A stretch of DNA of 64,000 nucleotides from Bacteroidales bacterium (GCA_019454985.1 JACFNF010000004.1:1-64000); one strand, 5' to 3'; shown: positions 9,292 to 18,124, counted from the first letter of the stretch. Numbers and translations are program-made. The notes: generated by a model from the sequence alone, not told the origin.

Positions 9292-9318
9292 GATAGTTTT
9301 TGTTTAAGTTTTACCTCG

Positions 9319-9349
9319 CAAATTTAAACATTGAGGCCAAACTATCAAG
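9319..9349 (-). promoter_or_regulatory. Promoter of the ECF sigma factor gene
   Basis: On the minus strand CTTG (9349-9346), 19 bp, and TAAATTTG (9326-9319) fit the Bacteroidota promoter pattern. The transcript would start near 9312, about 20 nt ahead of the ATG. The palindrome at 9351-9373 lies one base upstream of the -33 element. Confidence 0.6.
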
Positions 9350-9350
9350 C

Positions 9351-9373
9351 TTATTTAGAATAATTCTAAATAA
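9351..9373. promoter_or_regulatory. Perfect 23-bp palindromic operator candidate, copy 1
   Basis: Arms TTATTTAGAAT (9351-9361) and ATTCTAAATAA (9363-9373) surround a single A. The identical 23-mer, in opposite orientation, occurs at 18125-18147. The inner 7-1-7 core TTAGAAT/ATTCTAA has the geometry of Fur/PerR family boxes, but the regulator is unknown. It abuts the -33 element of the sigma factor promoter, a position where a bound protein could either activate or block transcription. Confidence 0.75.
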
Positions 9374-9547
9374 ATATTTTGAACTATGCGATTTTACACT
9401 GATTTACAACTCGTTACATTGTGTTAAAAAGTATTAAAAACACTTTGACAATGCAAATTGTGGGCAAAAAAAGGCTTTTTTGTTGAAGAATTCTTCAAAA
9501 TTACCTGTCAAAAAATAAACAAAATCGGTTTTTTTGGATGAGGTTTC

Positions 9548-11473
9548 TCAGATACCAAAAAGTGTTGAAATGGTTTTGTGGTTATGCTGATGGACACCAT
9601 TTTCCGAACGGTAAAGTGCATCGATGGGGTCTTTATAGGTTTCGAGCACTTTATGTCGTACCATTTTCATGGTCGAATTGATCATCAGATTTTGTTCGGT
9701 AAACGGTTCAGAAGCCAGCACAAACTGTCTGGGCACCCAAACTTCAGGAAATTGATTGGCATAAGCCTCATGTTGTGTAAACTTTCTAATATCGTTAGCA
9801 ACAAGTGCCATAAGTTCTTCTTTTTTAGAAATCTGCTGTTGTTTGACCAATTTTTTAATTTTATCCTCAGCCAAAACAGCAACGGCCACAGTGTAAGGTT
9901 TCATATCATTATAGACCATCACTTGAGTAATAAATTCAGCCGTATTCACAATGGCCTCTTCGATTCCTTCGGGTGAGTATTTCTCGCCTGAGGCCGAGAT
10001 AAGCAATGCTTTTTCGCGGCCGATGACGACTAAGAAACCATCGCTATCGAAATAGCCAAGGTCGCCGGTATAGAGCCACCCATCACTAATTGCAGCATCA
10101 GTTGCAGTAGGATTCCGATAATATCCTTTCATCACATTATTACCACGGATCACAATCTGGCCTTTTGTTCCCTGCGATACTTCCTGACCATCGCTGCCAA
10201 TGATTTTACATTCAAGATTGGGAATCACCTTTCCGGAGGTTCCATATTTATGCACCCTAGGATTATTGGCCGAAATGATGGGAGTGGCCTCGGTCAGGCC
10301 ATAACCTTGATAAACCGGAACTCCGATGGCTGCAAAGAACTGCTGTTGTGACAAATCGAGCAAAGCGCCTCCGCCAACACAATAGCGCATGTTGTTCCCG
10401 AAGATCTTTTGTAATTTTTTGAATATCAGATGATATGCCAATTTATAGTTGATCCATTTTTTGAGTCCGGGCCATTTTGTTTTTTCATAACCATTGCCAT
10501 TGATTTCGATCCCGGCTTTGAGTCCGGCCTCAAACAGTTTTCGAATAAAGCCTCCTTTTGCATTCACCCCATCTTTCATTTTGTTCATGAAATTGCCGGT
10601 AAGCGCCGGAACAGTAAGCATGATGTGCGGATTCACCTCTTTCAGGTTAATGGGAATATTTTTCAACGCATTGGCGCTACCGCCTCGGGCATCAACAAAA
10701 TGGATGGATAAACCTTTTACCGCACAGGCATATATCCCGACAGTGTGTGCGAAAGAGTGATCTAATGGCAGAATAATCATCAACTGGTCGCCCACAGAAA
10801 CATCAAAATACTGCATCGCATCGGTGCTATTGCTGTAATAGTTCAAATGAGTAAGCATGATTCCTTTTGGATTGCCTGTTGTGCCACTTGTATAAGAAAT
10901 TGTAACCACCTGATCCTCTGCGATTCCATTTTCGATCTCATTAAGCTTGGTCGAATTCTCATTATAAGTGAGCCGTCCTTCGTCATAAAGCTGTCTGGCA
11001 AAAAGAAACTGACTCTGACTGATCCCTTCGGGTTTAATTTGCGAAAGTTGACTTTCTAGATCATGATCAAGATAAATGATACGGATTTTTTGACGCATTT
11101 CTCCTTTCAGGCCGTTCAATGCCTTTTCGAGAGTGTTTGACGAAACGATGATCGCCTTGCACTCGGAATGTTCCAGTCGAAATTGAATTTCATCGGGCAA
11201 AAGCTTGATAGACAACGGTACCATGATTCCGCCAACACGCAAGACACCATATTCAGTGATGACCCAATCGGCGCGGCCCTCAGCCAGGATGGCCACTTTA
11301 TCGTTAAAACCAAAACCGTGATCAATCAGTGAGGAGGCAAACCATCCTGACTTCTCGAGAACTGAAGAAAATGAATATGAAATCCAGCCATTATCGCTTT
11401 TTTCGTTGAGATAAGATGAATGAGGGTAATGGGTGGCGGCTTCGCGCAATAATTGAATTACAGTACGTTGCAT
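9548..11473 (-). CDS. Long-chain acyl-CoA synthetase (AMP-forming)
   Basis: A 641-residue ANL-superfamily enzyme that activates fatty acids to acyl-CoA through an acyl-adenylate, probably at the inner face of the membrane. The P-loop-like motif TSGTTGNPKG lies near residues 194-203, the GYGLTEATP motif near 395, and TGDLGYFDSDGFLVVIGR with the hinge near 480-500, followed by SGEKYSPEGIEEAI. This matches FadD-like long-chain acyl-CoA synthetases of Bacteroidota. It stands alone between the ECF sigma gene and the MerR-B12 regulator, all on the minus strand, with 175 bp of upstream space in which I do not see a clear consensus promoter. The chain-length preference is not readable. Confidence 0.93.
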   Translation of the reverse strand: MQRTVIQLLREAATHYPHSSYLNEKSDNGWISYSFSSVLEKSGWFASSLIDHGFGFNDKVAILAEGRADWVITEYGVLRVGGIMVPLSIKLLPDEIQFRLEHSECKAIIVSSNTLEKALNGLKGEMRQKIRIIYLDHDLESQLSQIKPEGISQSQFLFARQLYDEGRLTYNENSTKLNEIENGIAEDQVVTISYTSGTTGNPKGIMLTHLNYYSNSTDAMQYFDVSVGDQLMIILPLDHSFAHTVGIYACAVKGLSIHFVDARGGSANALKNIPINLKEVNPHIMLTVPALTGNFMNKMKDGVNAKGGFIRKLFEAGLKAGIEINGNGYEKTKWPGLKKWINYKLAYHLIFKKLQKIFGNNMRYCVGGGALLDLSQQQFFAAIGVPVYQGYGLTEATPIISANNPRVHKYGTSGKVIPNLECKIIGSDGQEVSQGTKGQIVIRGNNVMKGYYRNPTATDAAISDGWLYTGDLGYFDSDGFLVVIGREKALLISASGEKYSPEGIEEAIVNTAEFITQVMVYNDMKPYTVAVAVLAEDKIKKLVKQQQISKKEELMALVANDIRKFTQHEAYANQFPEVWVPRQFVLASEPFTEQNLMINSTMKMVRHKVLETYKDPIDALYRSENGVHQHNHKTISTLFGI

Positions 11474-11648
11474 AGCAGTCCGGTTTAAAAAAGTCGCAAT
11501 TTACAAAATCCCGAAAAAACTATTGATAATTTTTGAGTGTCTGGGTGTTTTTATCCGAAAGTGATTTTTCCTCTGACGAGCATTTTTCCTGGAAAAGATC
11601 AATCGAAAGCTTAGAAAAAACTGTAAATATTCGTGTTGCCTGGTTGTT

Positions 11649-12533
11649 TTAGTTATCCAATGCTTCGAGTATTGATCTGAATTCCAATGCCGAAGATAAA
11701 ATCTGAACATTGGGAGGCAAGGCAAAACGGATAGTTTGTGTTTGCATTCCACTGATTAACAGCGTACTCAGCGCAAACAACGAGCTCAGCTCAATGATGT
11801 ATTTTTCCAATTTTTCAGCTCCTACAGCCGAAACAAAATATGTGGCAATGAGATGCGGGTCTATTGACCGAATCACATGTGCAAGGTCGCCGGTCGGAAT
11901 GCTTTGACCAAGATAGAACACTTTGAAGCCATGCCGGCGAGCCAAATAATAATAGGTGAGCAGTCCGATCTCGTGCAGTTCCCATTCAGGTAAAAAAAGA
12001 ATAATACGGCGGGCTTCGGAATTTTGAACTATAGGAAGTCCATCAATAGCCACACAGAGTTTCATCCGTATCAGATTCGAAATGAAATGTTCCTGTGCAG
12101 GACTCACCGTTCCGGTCTGCCATAACAGCCCGATACGTTCAAAAAAAGGGTAAATTACACGGTAAAGGGTCTCTTCAAAACCCATTTTAAGGATATTCTG
12201 AGAAAGAATCTGCTCAAAACGCCCCTCATTCAATTCGATCATAGCGGCCACCAAACTTTCGATCTGGCTTAAATCACTTCCCGGTGCGACGATTTCAATA
12301 ACTTTTTGATTCAGCTCATCGTTACTCAGTCCGGCAATTTTAGAGATTTTCAGGCCATGACGATTGAGGATTGAAATATTCAGCAAACGTTTAAGATCGT
12401 TATCGGTATAATTTCGGATATTGGTCTTTGTGCGATCGGGGTCAACTATGGCATAACGCTTTTCCCACATACGGATGGTGTGGGCTTTAACATTGATAAG
12501 ACGTTCCAGATCTTTGATGGAATAGCTCCCCAT
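11649..12533 (-). CDS. MerR-family regulator with cobalamin-binding domains (CarH/LitR-like)
   Basis: A 294-residue transcription factor. Residues 4-70 are a MerR-type winged helix (SIKDLERL...HTIRMWEKRY). Residues of about 85-165 match the four-helix B12-capping domain and carry the W-x9-EH signature (Trp138, Glu148, His149) of CarH. Residues of about 175-290 are a Rossmann-type B12-binding domain with ExHxxG (Glu185, His187, Gly190), where His187 corresponds to the lower axial ligand. The residue after Trp138 is Gln139; CarH has His there, the upper ligand formed after light exposure. By comparison with CarH it may bind adenosylcobalamin as a light or cofactor sensor, but the photochemistry could differ. 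It lies upstream of the acyl-CoA synthetase gene and downstream of the epimerase gene on the same strand. Confidence 0.85.
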   Translation of the reverse strand: MGSYSIKDLERLINVKAHTIRMWEKRYAIVDPDRTKTNIRNYTDNDLKRLLNISILNRHGLKISKIAGLSNDELNQKVIEIVAPGSDLSQIESLVAAMIELNEGRFEQILSQNILKMGFEETLYRVIYPFFERIGLLWQTGTVSPAQEHFISNLIRMKLCVAIDGLPIVQNSEARRIILFLPEWELHEIGLLTYYYLARRHGFKVFYLGQSIPTGDLAHVIRSIDPHLIATYFVSAVGAEKLEKYIIELSSLFALSTLLISGMQTQTIRFALPPNVQILSSALEFRSILEALDN

Positions 12534-12583
12534 TTTTAACTATTAAACCGATGTGATGAATAACATTTCTGGGGGGCAATTGT

Positions 12584-13498
12584 TCAGCCAAGATTTGATC
12601 TCAGTGACTCATCAAGCATTGGGTATTGAAAGCGATAACCCGCTTCTAACAATCGTTTGGGCATGACACGTGCACCCTGTAACAGAAGTTCCTCACCCAT
12701 CTCCCCTGTAACCAATCTGACTAACGACTTCGGGATATGAACAAATGACGGGCGATGAAGCGTTTTTGACAGTGAAACCGAAAATTCAGATTGTCGAACA
12801 GGATTTGGCGATACAAGGTTATACACACCCTGACATCGTGCGTTGCGCAGAAGAAAAAGAATAGCTTCCGTTTCATCTTCAATATCAATCCACGAAATCC
12901 ACTGCATTCCACTGCCCACCTTTCCACCCATAAATAACCGATAAGGTAAAGTCATTTTTGGCAAAGCCCCGCCATTTGAAGCCAACACCAATCCTGATCT
13001 GACAATCACCAAACGCTGACAAACTTCGGCCAATGGCGTTGCAGATGCTTCCCATTTTTGGGTAACCTCGGCCAGAAAACCACTTCCTGAAGGGCTTTCC
13101 TCATCGAAAGTTTCGGTATTACTGTTTCCGTAATAGCCGATTGCTGATGCCTGAATTATTGTATCTAATTTGATTTCGGAAGCTTTCAGCAAAGCGTGGA
13201 GCATACCTGTTGTTTGTACTCTGCTCCAAAGCAAGGCACGTTTGCGTGTTGGGGTCCAACGGCTTTGGCCGATACTTTCGCCGGCTAAGTTGATCAAAGC
13301 ACGGCTTCCGTCAATGAGCGCTGCAAGATGTGAGGGAGGCTGATGCCAATCGGCAAAATGAATTCCTGTACCACCTCCAAAGACTTTTCGGGCATGAGGT
13401 ACATCCCGACTAAAAACCACCAGCTCGTGCCGGCCAGAAAGTCGTTTAACCAAAGCACTGCCAATGAGGCCAGTTGCACCACTGATGATGATTTTCAT
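12584..13498 (-). CDS. TIGR01777 family NAD(P)-dependent epimerase (YfcH/SDR39U1-like)
   Basis: A 304-residue atypical short-chain dehydrogenase. The N-terminal nucleotide-binding motif GATGLIGSALVKRL occupies residues 7-20, INLAGESIGQSRWTP near residues 88-102 is diagnostic for the TIGR01777 family, and the active-site tyrosine region ASAIGYYGNS is near 137. The C-terminal DUF1731 segment ends the protein. The length is normal. Substrates of this family are not established. The gene is followed 50 bp later by the MerR-B12 regulator on the same strand, and in several organisms such epimerase genes sit near photolyase or carotenoid-type light-responsive genes, though no photolyase is visible here. 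Confidence 0.9.
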   Translation of the reverse strand: MKIIISGATGLIGSALVKRLSGRHELVVFSRDVPHARKVFGGGTGIHFADWHQPPSHLAALIDGSRALINLAGESIGQSRWTPTRKRALLWSRVQTTGMLHALLKASEIKLDTIIQASAIGYYGNSNTETFDEESPSGSGFLAEVTQKWEASATPLAEVCQRLVIVRSGLVLASNGGALPKMTLPYRLFMGGKVGSGMQWISWIDIEDETEAILFLLRNARCQGVYNLVSPNPVRQSEFSVSLSKTLHRPSFVHIPKSLVRLVTGEMGEELLLQGARVMPKRLLEAGYRFQYPMLDESLRSNLG

Positions 13499-13731
13499 TT
13501 TTGCCTGTTTAGTGTATTTAACAGCAGTAATGAAAAAATGTTTTGCTTCTCAATTGAAAAAGACAAAAACGAAGAGCGGCCTTTTCTCCCTATTTCAATA
13601 AAAATACATCTGTAAAAAACAGCGGAAATCTTTTGGTGAGCTTCGTACAAAACCTTTATGAACTTAGTTGTTAAAAAACAAAGGCCTAACCACATTTGAA
13701 CAGACCCAATCGTTCGATTTAATGATTTTTG

Positions 13732-13739
13732 TAAATTTG
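13732..13739 (+). promoter_or_regulatory. -7 element for the rubredoxin-like gene
   Basis: TAAATTTG matches TAnnTTTG and lies 22 bp before the ATG at 13762. No good TTTG element is seen at the expected distance upstream, so the promoter is only half supported. The rest of 13499-13731 shows nothing else I can identify. Confidence 0.4.
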
Positions 13740-13761
13740 TCCGATGTAAAAACTAAAATTC

Positions 13762-14367
13762 ATGAAAGAACTCGTACGTTGTCGCCCCTGCGGCTATGTG
13801 ATGGAAGCCGACAAACTGGGTGATGTTTGTCCGGCCTGCGGTATGCCCCGCAAAGTGTTTGAACCTTATCGCGAAAAGGTATCGCTCAACCGACTCAGAT
13901 TGCTCAACCTCGATCTTCATCCCATTGCCATTCATCTTTCACAGGCACTGGTGATTGCCATACCGGTATTTATCTTTCTTGCCGGAATATTTCCAGATTT
14001 CAGGCCTGATGTAATACGTGGGGTTTTAGTGTTTTCGGTTTTCATATTTCCGTTTACCTTAGTATTAGCAATGATTACAGGTGTTATTGATGGCCTTACA
14101 CGATTCAAGACACTCAAAACACCTTTATTAAAATACAAAATCCTTTTCAGTATCATTATTGTTTCACTCTCCATTTTAATGATGGCGTTAGGCCCAAGAG
14201 AAGACTACGGGATATGGACTTTCGTCCTGAGTATTTTATGCCTTGCAGCCGGAGTGCAGTTAGGGCTTTGGGGCAAAAAGCTGATTAACGTCATATTGCC
14301 CGGAACCTATCCCCAAAAAAAAGGAAATCGTAAAGCAAGCGCCACGCCAGAACAAACCGAAGCCTAA
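13762..14367 (+). CDS. Rubredoxin-like zinc/iron ribbon fused to a four-helix membrane domain
   Basis: A 201-residue protein. Residues 1-35 form a rubredoxin/rubrerythrin-like ribbon with two CxxC knuckles, Cys7-Cys10 and Cys23-Cys26 (CPACGMP). After a short linker come four hydrophobic helices (about 50-73, 80-105, 120-140 and 148-170) resembling the DUF2231 type, and a basic, polar tail. The ribbon could bind iron or zinc and pass electrons to a membrane partner, but this is inference from the domain types alone. The next gene, a dicarboxylate symporter, starts 31 bp downstream on the same strand and may share the transcript. Confidence 0.75.
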   Translation: MKELVRCRPCGYVMEADKLGDVCPACGMPRKVFEPYREKVSLNRLRLLNLDLHPIAIHLSQALVIAIPVFIFLAGIFPDFRPDVIRGVLVFSVFIFPFTLVLAMITGVIDGLTRFKTLKTPLLKYKILFSIIIVSLSILMMALGPREDYGIWTFVLSILCLAAGVQLGLWGKKLINVILPGTYPQKKGNRKASATPEQTEA

Positions 14368-14398
14368 ATTCCTTTCGGCGCACAACCACACGATATTC

Positions 14399-15586
14399 AT
14401 GCAAAACAAACTCTCACGAATTCCGCTACTTGGTCGTGTAGCCATTGCCATTGTTAGCGGTATCATTTTTGGCCTTTTTCTACCGGTAGGAGTTGCCCGC
14501 GTGTTTGCAACTTTTAACGATCTGTTTGCCAACTTTTTATCATTTATTGTACCGCTCATCATTCTTGGGCTCATCACACCAGCCATTGGTGAATTGGGTA
14601 AAGGAGCCGGCAAACTACTGCTTATCACGGCATTGATTGCTTACGCCTCCACTCTTTTCTCCGGCTTTTTTACCTTTTTTTCGTGTCGGGCTCTTTATCC
14701 CTTGATTTTAACGGCCAATACCGGAGCCAATACGTTTCAACAGATTGATGAAGGTGCTATCCTTCCTTTTTTCAGCATTGCCATGCCGCCGCTATTCGAC
14801 GTCATGTCGGCCCTGGTTCTAGCATTTAGCCTTGGGCTGGGCATTACGTTTGTGAAAGGCGAAATGCTTCAGAAAGTATTTGTTGATTTTCGTGAAGTCA
14901 TCACATTGATTATCAGCTCTGTCATCATTCCTCTTTTGCCGCTTTACATTTTTGGAATGTTTTTATCCATGTCGGTATCCGGTCAGGTGTATTCTGTTAT
15001 TGCTCTGTTCATCAAAGTCATTCTCATCATCTTTGTCTTACATATCGCATTGCTCTTCTTACAATTTCTTGTTGCCGGCCTCATTTCACGCCGCAATCCC
15101 TTGAAAAGTCTTCTGGGGATGCTGCCAGCCTATGCTACTGCTTTAGGCACGGCTTCTTCAGCAGCCACTATTCCCGTAACGCTGCAATGTGCTATTAAAA
15201 ACCGTGTCCATCCAAGCATTGCCTCTTTTGTGATTCCACTTTGTGCAACCATCCATCTGGCCGGAAGCACAATGAAGATTGTCGGATTTGCATTGGCCAT
15301 TCTTTATTTCTATGGAGTTCCTGTCAATCCTTTGGTATTTTTTGGTTTCATCTTCATGTTGGGCATTGTGATGGTGGCTGCTCCCGGCGTACCTGGTGGT
15401 GCCATTATGGCTTCTGTTGGATTGATACAGAGCGCATTAGGATTCAACGAACAGATGACCGGACTAATGATTACGCTATATATTGCAGTTGATAGTTTCG
15501 GAACAGCCTGCAACGTGACAGGTGATGGAGCAATTGCACTAATTATCAATAGAATAGCTAAATTAGAAAGTCAGGCGGAGAGCTAA
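14399..15586 (+). CDS. Dicarboxylate/amino acid:cation symporter (DAACS family)
   Basis: A 395-residue inner-membrane transporter of the GltP/DctA family, which moves glutamate, aspartate or C4-dicarboxylates with protons or sodium. The protein shows eight or so hydrophobic segments. The serine-rich hairpin GTASSAATIPVTLQC at about residues 249-263 matches the HP1 signature, and the GVPGGAIMAS and NVTGDGAIALI segments at about 330 and 372 match HP2 and TM8 of the family. The second half is well conserved while the N-terminus is short, giving a length slightly below the bacterial average of about 420. The exact substrate is not predictable. Confidence 0.9.
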   Translation: MQNKLSRIPLLGRVAIAIVSGIIFGLFLPVGVARVFATFNDLFANFLSFIVPLIILGLITPAIGELGKGAGKLLLITALIAYASTLFSGFFTFFSCRALYPLILTANTGANTFQQIDEGAILPFFSIAMPPLFDVMSALVLAFSLGLGITFVKGEMLQKVFVDFREVITLIISSVIIPLLPLYIFGMFLSMSVSGQVYSVIALFIKVILIIFVLHIALLFLQFLVAGLISRRNPLKSLLGMLPAYATALGTASSAATIPVTLQCAIKNRVHPSIASFVIPLCATIHLAGSTMKIVGFALAILYFYGVPVNPLVFFGFIFMLGIVMVAAPGVPGGAIMASVGLIQSALGFNEQMTGLMITLYIAVDSFGTACNVTGDGAIALIINRIAKLESQAES

Positions 15587-15684
15587 ATTGTAAATCAAAC
15601 CCTCCCTCATAAGCTCATTTAGCTTTGATCGAATATTTATTTTTTCTTATTGATGCTCACAGGTTGCTATTGAGAAAGTCGCCT

Positions 15685-15706
15685 TTTGATTATATTAATA
15701 ATCAAA
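15685..15706. repeat. Perfect 9-bp inverted repeat downstream of the symporter gene
   Basis: TTTGATTAT (15685-15693) and ATAATCAAA (15698-15706) are exact complements with a four-base spacer. It lies about 100 bp after the symporter stop. It is not followed by a clear T-run, so it could be a weak terminator or an operator for the downstream gene. Confidence 0.45.
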
Positions 15707-15756
15707 GCTTTACATCTCTTTGATGCATTAATGTTGTATTTCAGAAAAATGAAATG

Positions 15757-15800
15757 TAGCAGAAAAGTGCCTGTTATCGTAGCGGAAAAGTGCCTGTTAT
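15757..15800. repeat. Two tandem copies of a 23-bp direct repeat
   Basis: The 21-bp segments at 15757-15777 and 15780-15800 differ at one base and share the core GAAAAGTGCCTGTTAT. The period is 23 bp. No third copy is seen in the window. Such closely spaced repeats occur at the ends of some insertion sequences (for example the IS21 family) and also as regulator-binding sites. They lie 29 bp upstream of the -7 element of the following gene. Confidence 0.6.
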
Positions 15801-15828
15801 ATTTAAAACAGTCAGTAAAAATGCATTT

Positions 15829-15836
15829 TACTTTTG
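15829..15836 (+). promoter_or_regulatory. -7 element for the T9SS cargo gene at 15876
   Basis: TACTTTTG matches TAnnTTTG and lies 39 bp before the ATG. The upstream element is poor (TTTA at 15802-15805, spacing 23 bp). Confidence 0.45.
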
Positions 15837-15875
15837 TCAATGAAAATTTTAATGTAAAATCCTAAACAGACAAAA

Positions 15876-17216
15876 ATGAAAAGATCATTCCTTTTTACTG
15901 CACTTTTTTTGATGGCCATTATGGGACATTCTAGATTGGTTTCCCAAACAGCCACGCTGGTTCCTGTGGTAGCCGACGACAATGCTATTATGTTCAAAGT
16001 ATCGGACAATGGGCTTTGGGCTGTTGGTTATTATGGTTCAGAAGGCAACGATGTTGGTGGCACTTTATGGAATCTAACCACCTACGAGGCAACTCACCTG
16101 AGTGATGCCAATGGGGTGGCTGCCGCATACGATGTTTCAAACGATGGAAGCGTTGTTGTTGGAAGTTATCAAAACAAACCCGCTTATTGGCAAAATGGGA
16201 GCTGGCACGTGCTTCCACTGCCGGGCATTGCAACGATTGGTGAAGTGAGAGCCGTTACGCCTGACGGTTCGAAAATGGGCGGAAGGGCTTTCAACTCGAG
16301 TTTGACTGTCTCATATGCCTGTGTATGGGAAAATGATCAGCTTGTAGAGCTGAACCTTCCGGATGTTGACCGCTTTGGTGATAATGCCAATTTTAACGAG
16401 ATTGTGGCCTTCTCAGCAGATGGCAATACAATTCTGGGCTGCCTCAACTATAATGTATTGCCAAACCGCACAGCTTTTGTGATCAAAGACGGTGAATACA
16501 TCATGTTTGGCGCCCAATATTATGATCCTGCTACCGGTGGCGACGAATACAATTTCTATGATGTGCTTTCGATGAGCCCCAACGGCAGATATGTTACCGG
16601 TGATATTTACTGGATTGAAGAAGTTTGGACCAACGAATATTATTGCCCGTTCCGCTATGACGTCGTAACTGACGAAGTTGAGCTCTTTTTAGACGATGTT
16701 GAAATGGCTTCGTTTGCATCAGACAACGACGGTGTTCTTTACGGAGCGAACCCTTTGAATTTCCCGATGCGCAATCCCTATTTTGTTAAAAACGGTCAAT
16801 GGGTTTCATTTGAACAGGAGATTATCAACACCTACGGCATTGACATTCATGAACAAACTGGTTACGACGGACTTGGTAACATTTTCAGCGTTTCGGCAGA
16901 TGGCAAAACCATCGTAGGTACCAATGGAGTTACAAAATACAATTGGGTCTTTAAAATTGGCTCCATCACCGGCATTGAAAGTCCAAAATCAAGCGATAAT
17001 CCCATGAAGGCGGTGATTAAAGGTCAACGCTTAGCTCTTGGCGGGAAAGTAAAATCTTATGCCGTATTCGATATGCAGGGCAAGCGCGTGATGGGTGGTC
17101 AGGTTGTTGGCGCACCACTTTACGATATATCACAACTTCCTGTTGGCACTTACATCGTTCACATGACCGACGCTTCAAACAACACCGCAAGTTCAAAAGT
17201 TGCAATCAGCAGATAA
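15876..17216 (+). CDS. Secreted beta-propeller-like protein with T9SS sorting domain
   Basis: A 446-residue exported protein. Residues 1-25 are a signal peptide. Residues of about 30-365 contain repeated blocks of the type SxDGxxVVGxY/W (for example VSNDGSVVVGSY, SADGNTILGCLNY, SPNGRYVTGDIYW, SADGKTIVGTNG), like the HAF or WD-like repeats of beta-propellers. The last 75 residues are a type IX secretion sorting domain (YAVFDMQGKRVMGG, then LPVGTYIVHM). The protein should be surface-attached or released. Its binding partner or function is not known. A strong terminator hairpin follows, and two tandem 23-bp repeats precede its promoter. Confidence 0.82.
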   Translation: MKRSFLFTALFLMAIMGHSRLVSQTATLVPVVADDNAIMFKVSDNGLWAVGYYGSEGNDVGGTLWNLTTYEATHLSDANGVAAAYDVSNDGSVVVGSYQNKPAYWQNGSWHVLPLPGIATIGEVRAVTPDGSKMGGRAFNSSLTVSYACVWENDQLVELNLPDVDRFGDNANFNEIVAFSADGNTILGCLNYNVLPNRTAFVIKDGEYIMFGAQYYDPATGGDEYNFYDVLSMSPNGRYVTGDIYWIEEVWTNEYYCPFRYDVVTDEVELFLDDVEMASFASDNDGVLYGANPLNFPMRNPYFVKNGQWVSFEQEIINTYGIDIHEQTGYDGLGNIFSVSADGKTIVGTNGVTKYNWVFKIGSITGIESPKSSDNPMKAVIKGQRLALGGKVKSYAVFDMQGKRVMGGQVVGAPLYDISQLPVGTYIVHMTDASNNTASSKVAISR

Positions 17217-17275
17217 CCTGCTGTTGTTTAACAACTTAAAAACTGGCTCGCACAAACAACACAATTATTTTTCTA

Positions 17276-17316
17276 ACTACCCGACAGTTTCAAAAACTGT
17301 CGGGTAGTTTTTTTTT
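17276..17316 (+). terminator. Strong rho-independent terminator
   Basis: Arms ACTACCCGACAGTTT (17276-17290) and AAACTGTCGGGTAGT (17294-17308) are exact complements with a three-base loop, followed by nine T residues (17308-17316). It terminates the T9SS cargo gene. The T-run reaches the stop codon of the convergent methyltransferase gene, so the stem may also block transcription from that side. Confidence 0.92.
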
Positions 17317-18092
17317 CAGTTTTTTCTGGCCAGAATCATCAGGGCATTGATATGTTCTTTGTGTTTCAGAAAAACACCTCGCATTGCTCTTACACGCCGT
17401 TTTGCGGCCGGATGACTCAGAATATTAAATCCAATTTTCAAAGCCTTGAAAAAGCCTTCGTCGCTGATGATTCGGGTAGGTTGTAAAAGTTTCATGCTGT
17501 TTCTTTCAATCTTTTGAATCGTAAACCCCCCCTTCTCGAGCAAAGCAATCCACTCAGTTTCTATCAAAGGACGTGCATTCACTTTGATAGTCCGGGCTAA
17601 ATCCTGATAAATCTCTGATTTCTTCTCTGCTGAAATCGAGCCGGGAAAAAGGCCTAATTCATGAATGGCATAAAAACCGCCTTTTTTCAATATTCGAAAA
17701 GCCTCTCTTACGATTTCCTCTTTGCGGTAGTCAGCATGCATGGTAAGCATGGCTTCGCCAAAAACCTTATCAACACTGGCTCCGGCCAGGCCGGTTTCTG
17801 CTGCATTGGATAAAAGAAATTCCGCTTTTGAGTTGATGAATTTTCTGCGCAAATCGTCAACCACTTGCGGATTAAGATCAATCCCACTGTAAGATAACGG
17901 GTTGAGTTTTAAAATAAGTTGGGCCGTATAGCCAATCCCCGGTGCAAACTCAACCACAGTATCGTTTGAGCCAACATTCAAGTTTTCAATTAGTTTTTGT
18001 GTAAGGTCTTTGCCGCCGGGCCGCAGCACTCGTTTACCCATTCGTGCCAGAATCCAATGACCCTGAGCTTTATCGTAGTCGTCTATGATCAT
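17316..18092 (-). CDS. Class I SAM-dependent methyltransferase
   Basis: A 258-residue Rossmann-fold methyltransferase. Motif I is VVEFAPGIGYTAQLIL at about residues 46-61, the acidic end of strand beta2 is GIDLNP near 71, and motif IV is near VDKVFGEAMLTMH at about 107-119, followed by LKKGGFYAIHELGLFPG. The small-molecule methyltransferase layout is clear but the substrate is not. Upstream on the minus strand are a Bacteroidota promoter (18150-18181) and, covering the expected transcription start, the second copy of the 23-bp palindrome (18125-18147). This arrangement suggests repression by an unknown DNA-binding protein. The gene shares the strand with the DUF488 gene upstream but has its own promoter. 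Confidence 0.85.
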   Translation of the reverse strand: MIIDDYDKAQGHWILARMGKRVLRPGGKDLTQKLIENLNVGSNDTVVEFAPGIGYTAQLILKLNPLSYSGIDLNPQVVDDLRRKFINSKAEFLLSNAAETGLAGASVDKVFGEAMLTMHADYRKEEIVREAFRILKKGGFYAIHELGLFPGSISAEKKSEIYQDLARTIKVNARPLIETEWIALLEKGGFTIQKIERNSMKLLQPTRIISDEGFFKALKIGFNILSHPAAKRRVRAMRGVFLKHKEHINALMILARKN

Positions 18093-18124
18093 AACCTGTT
18101 ATTTTTGGATGAAAAAGATGTGAG

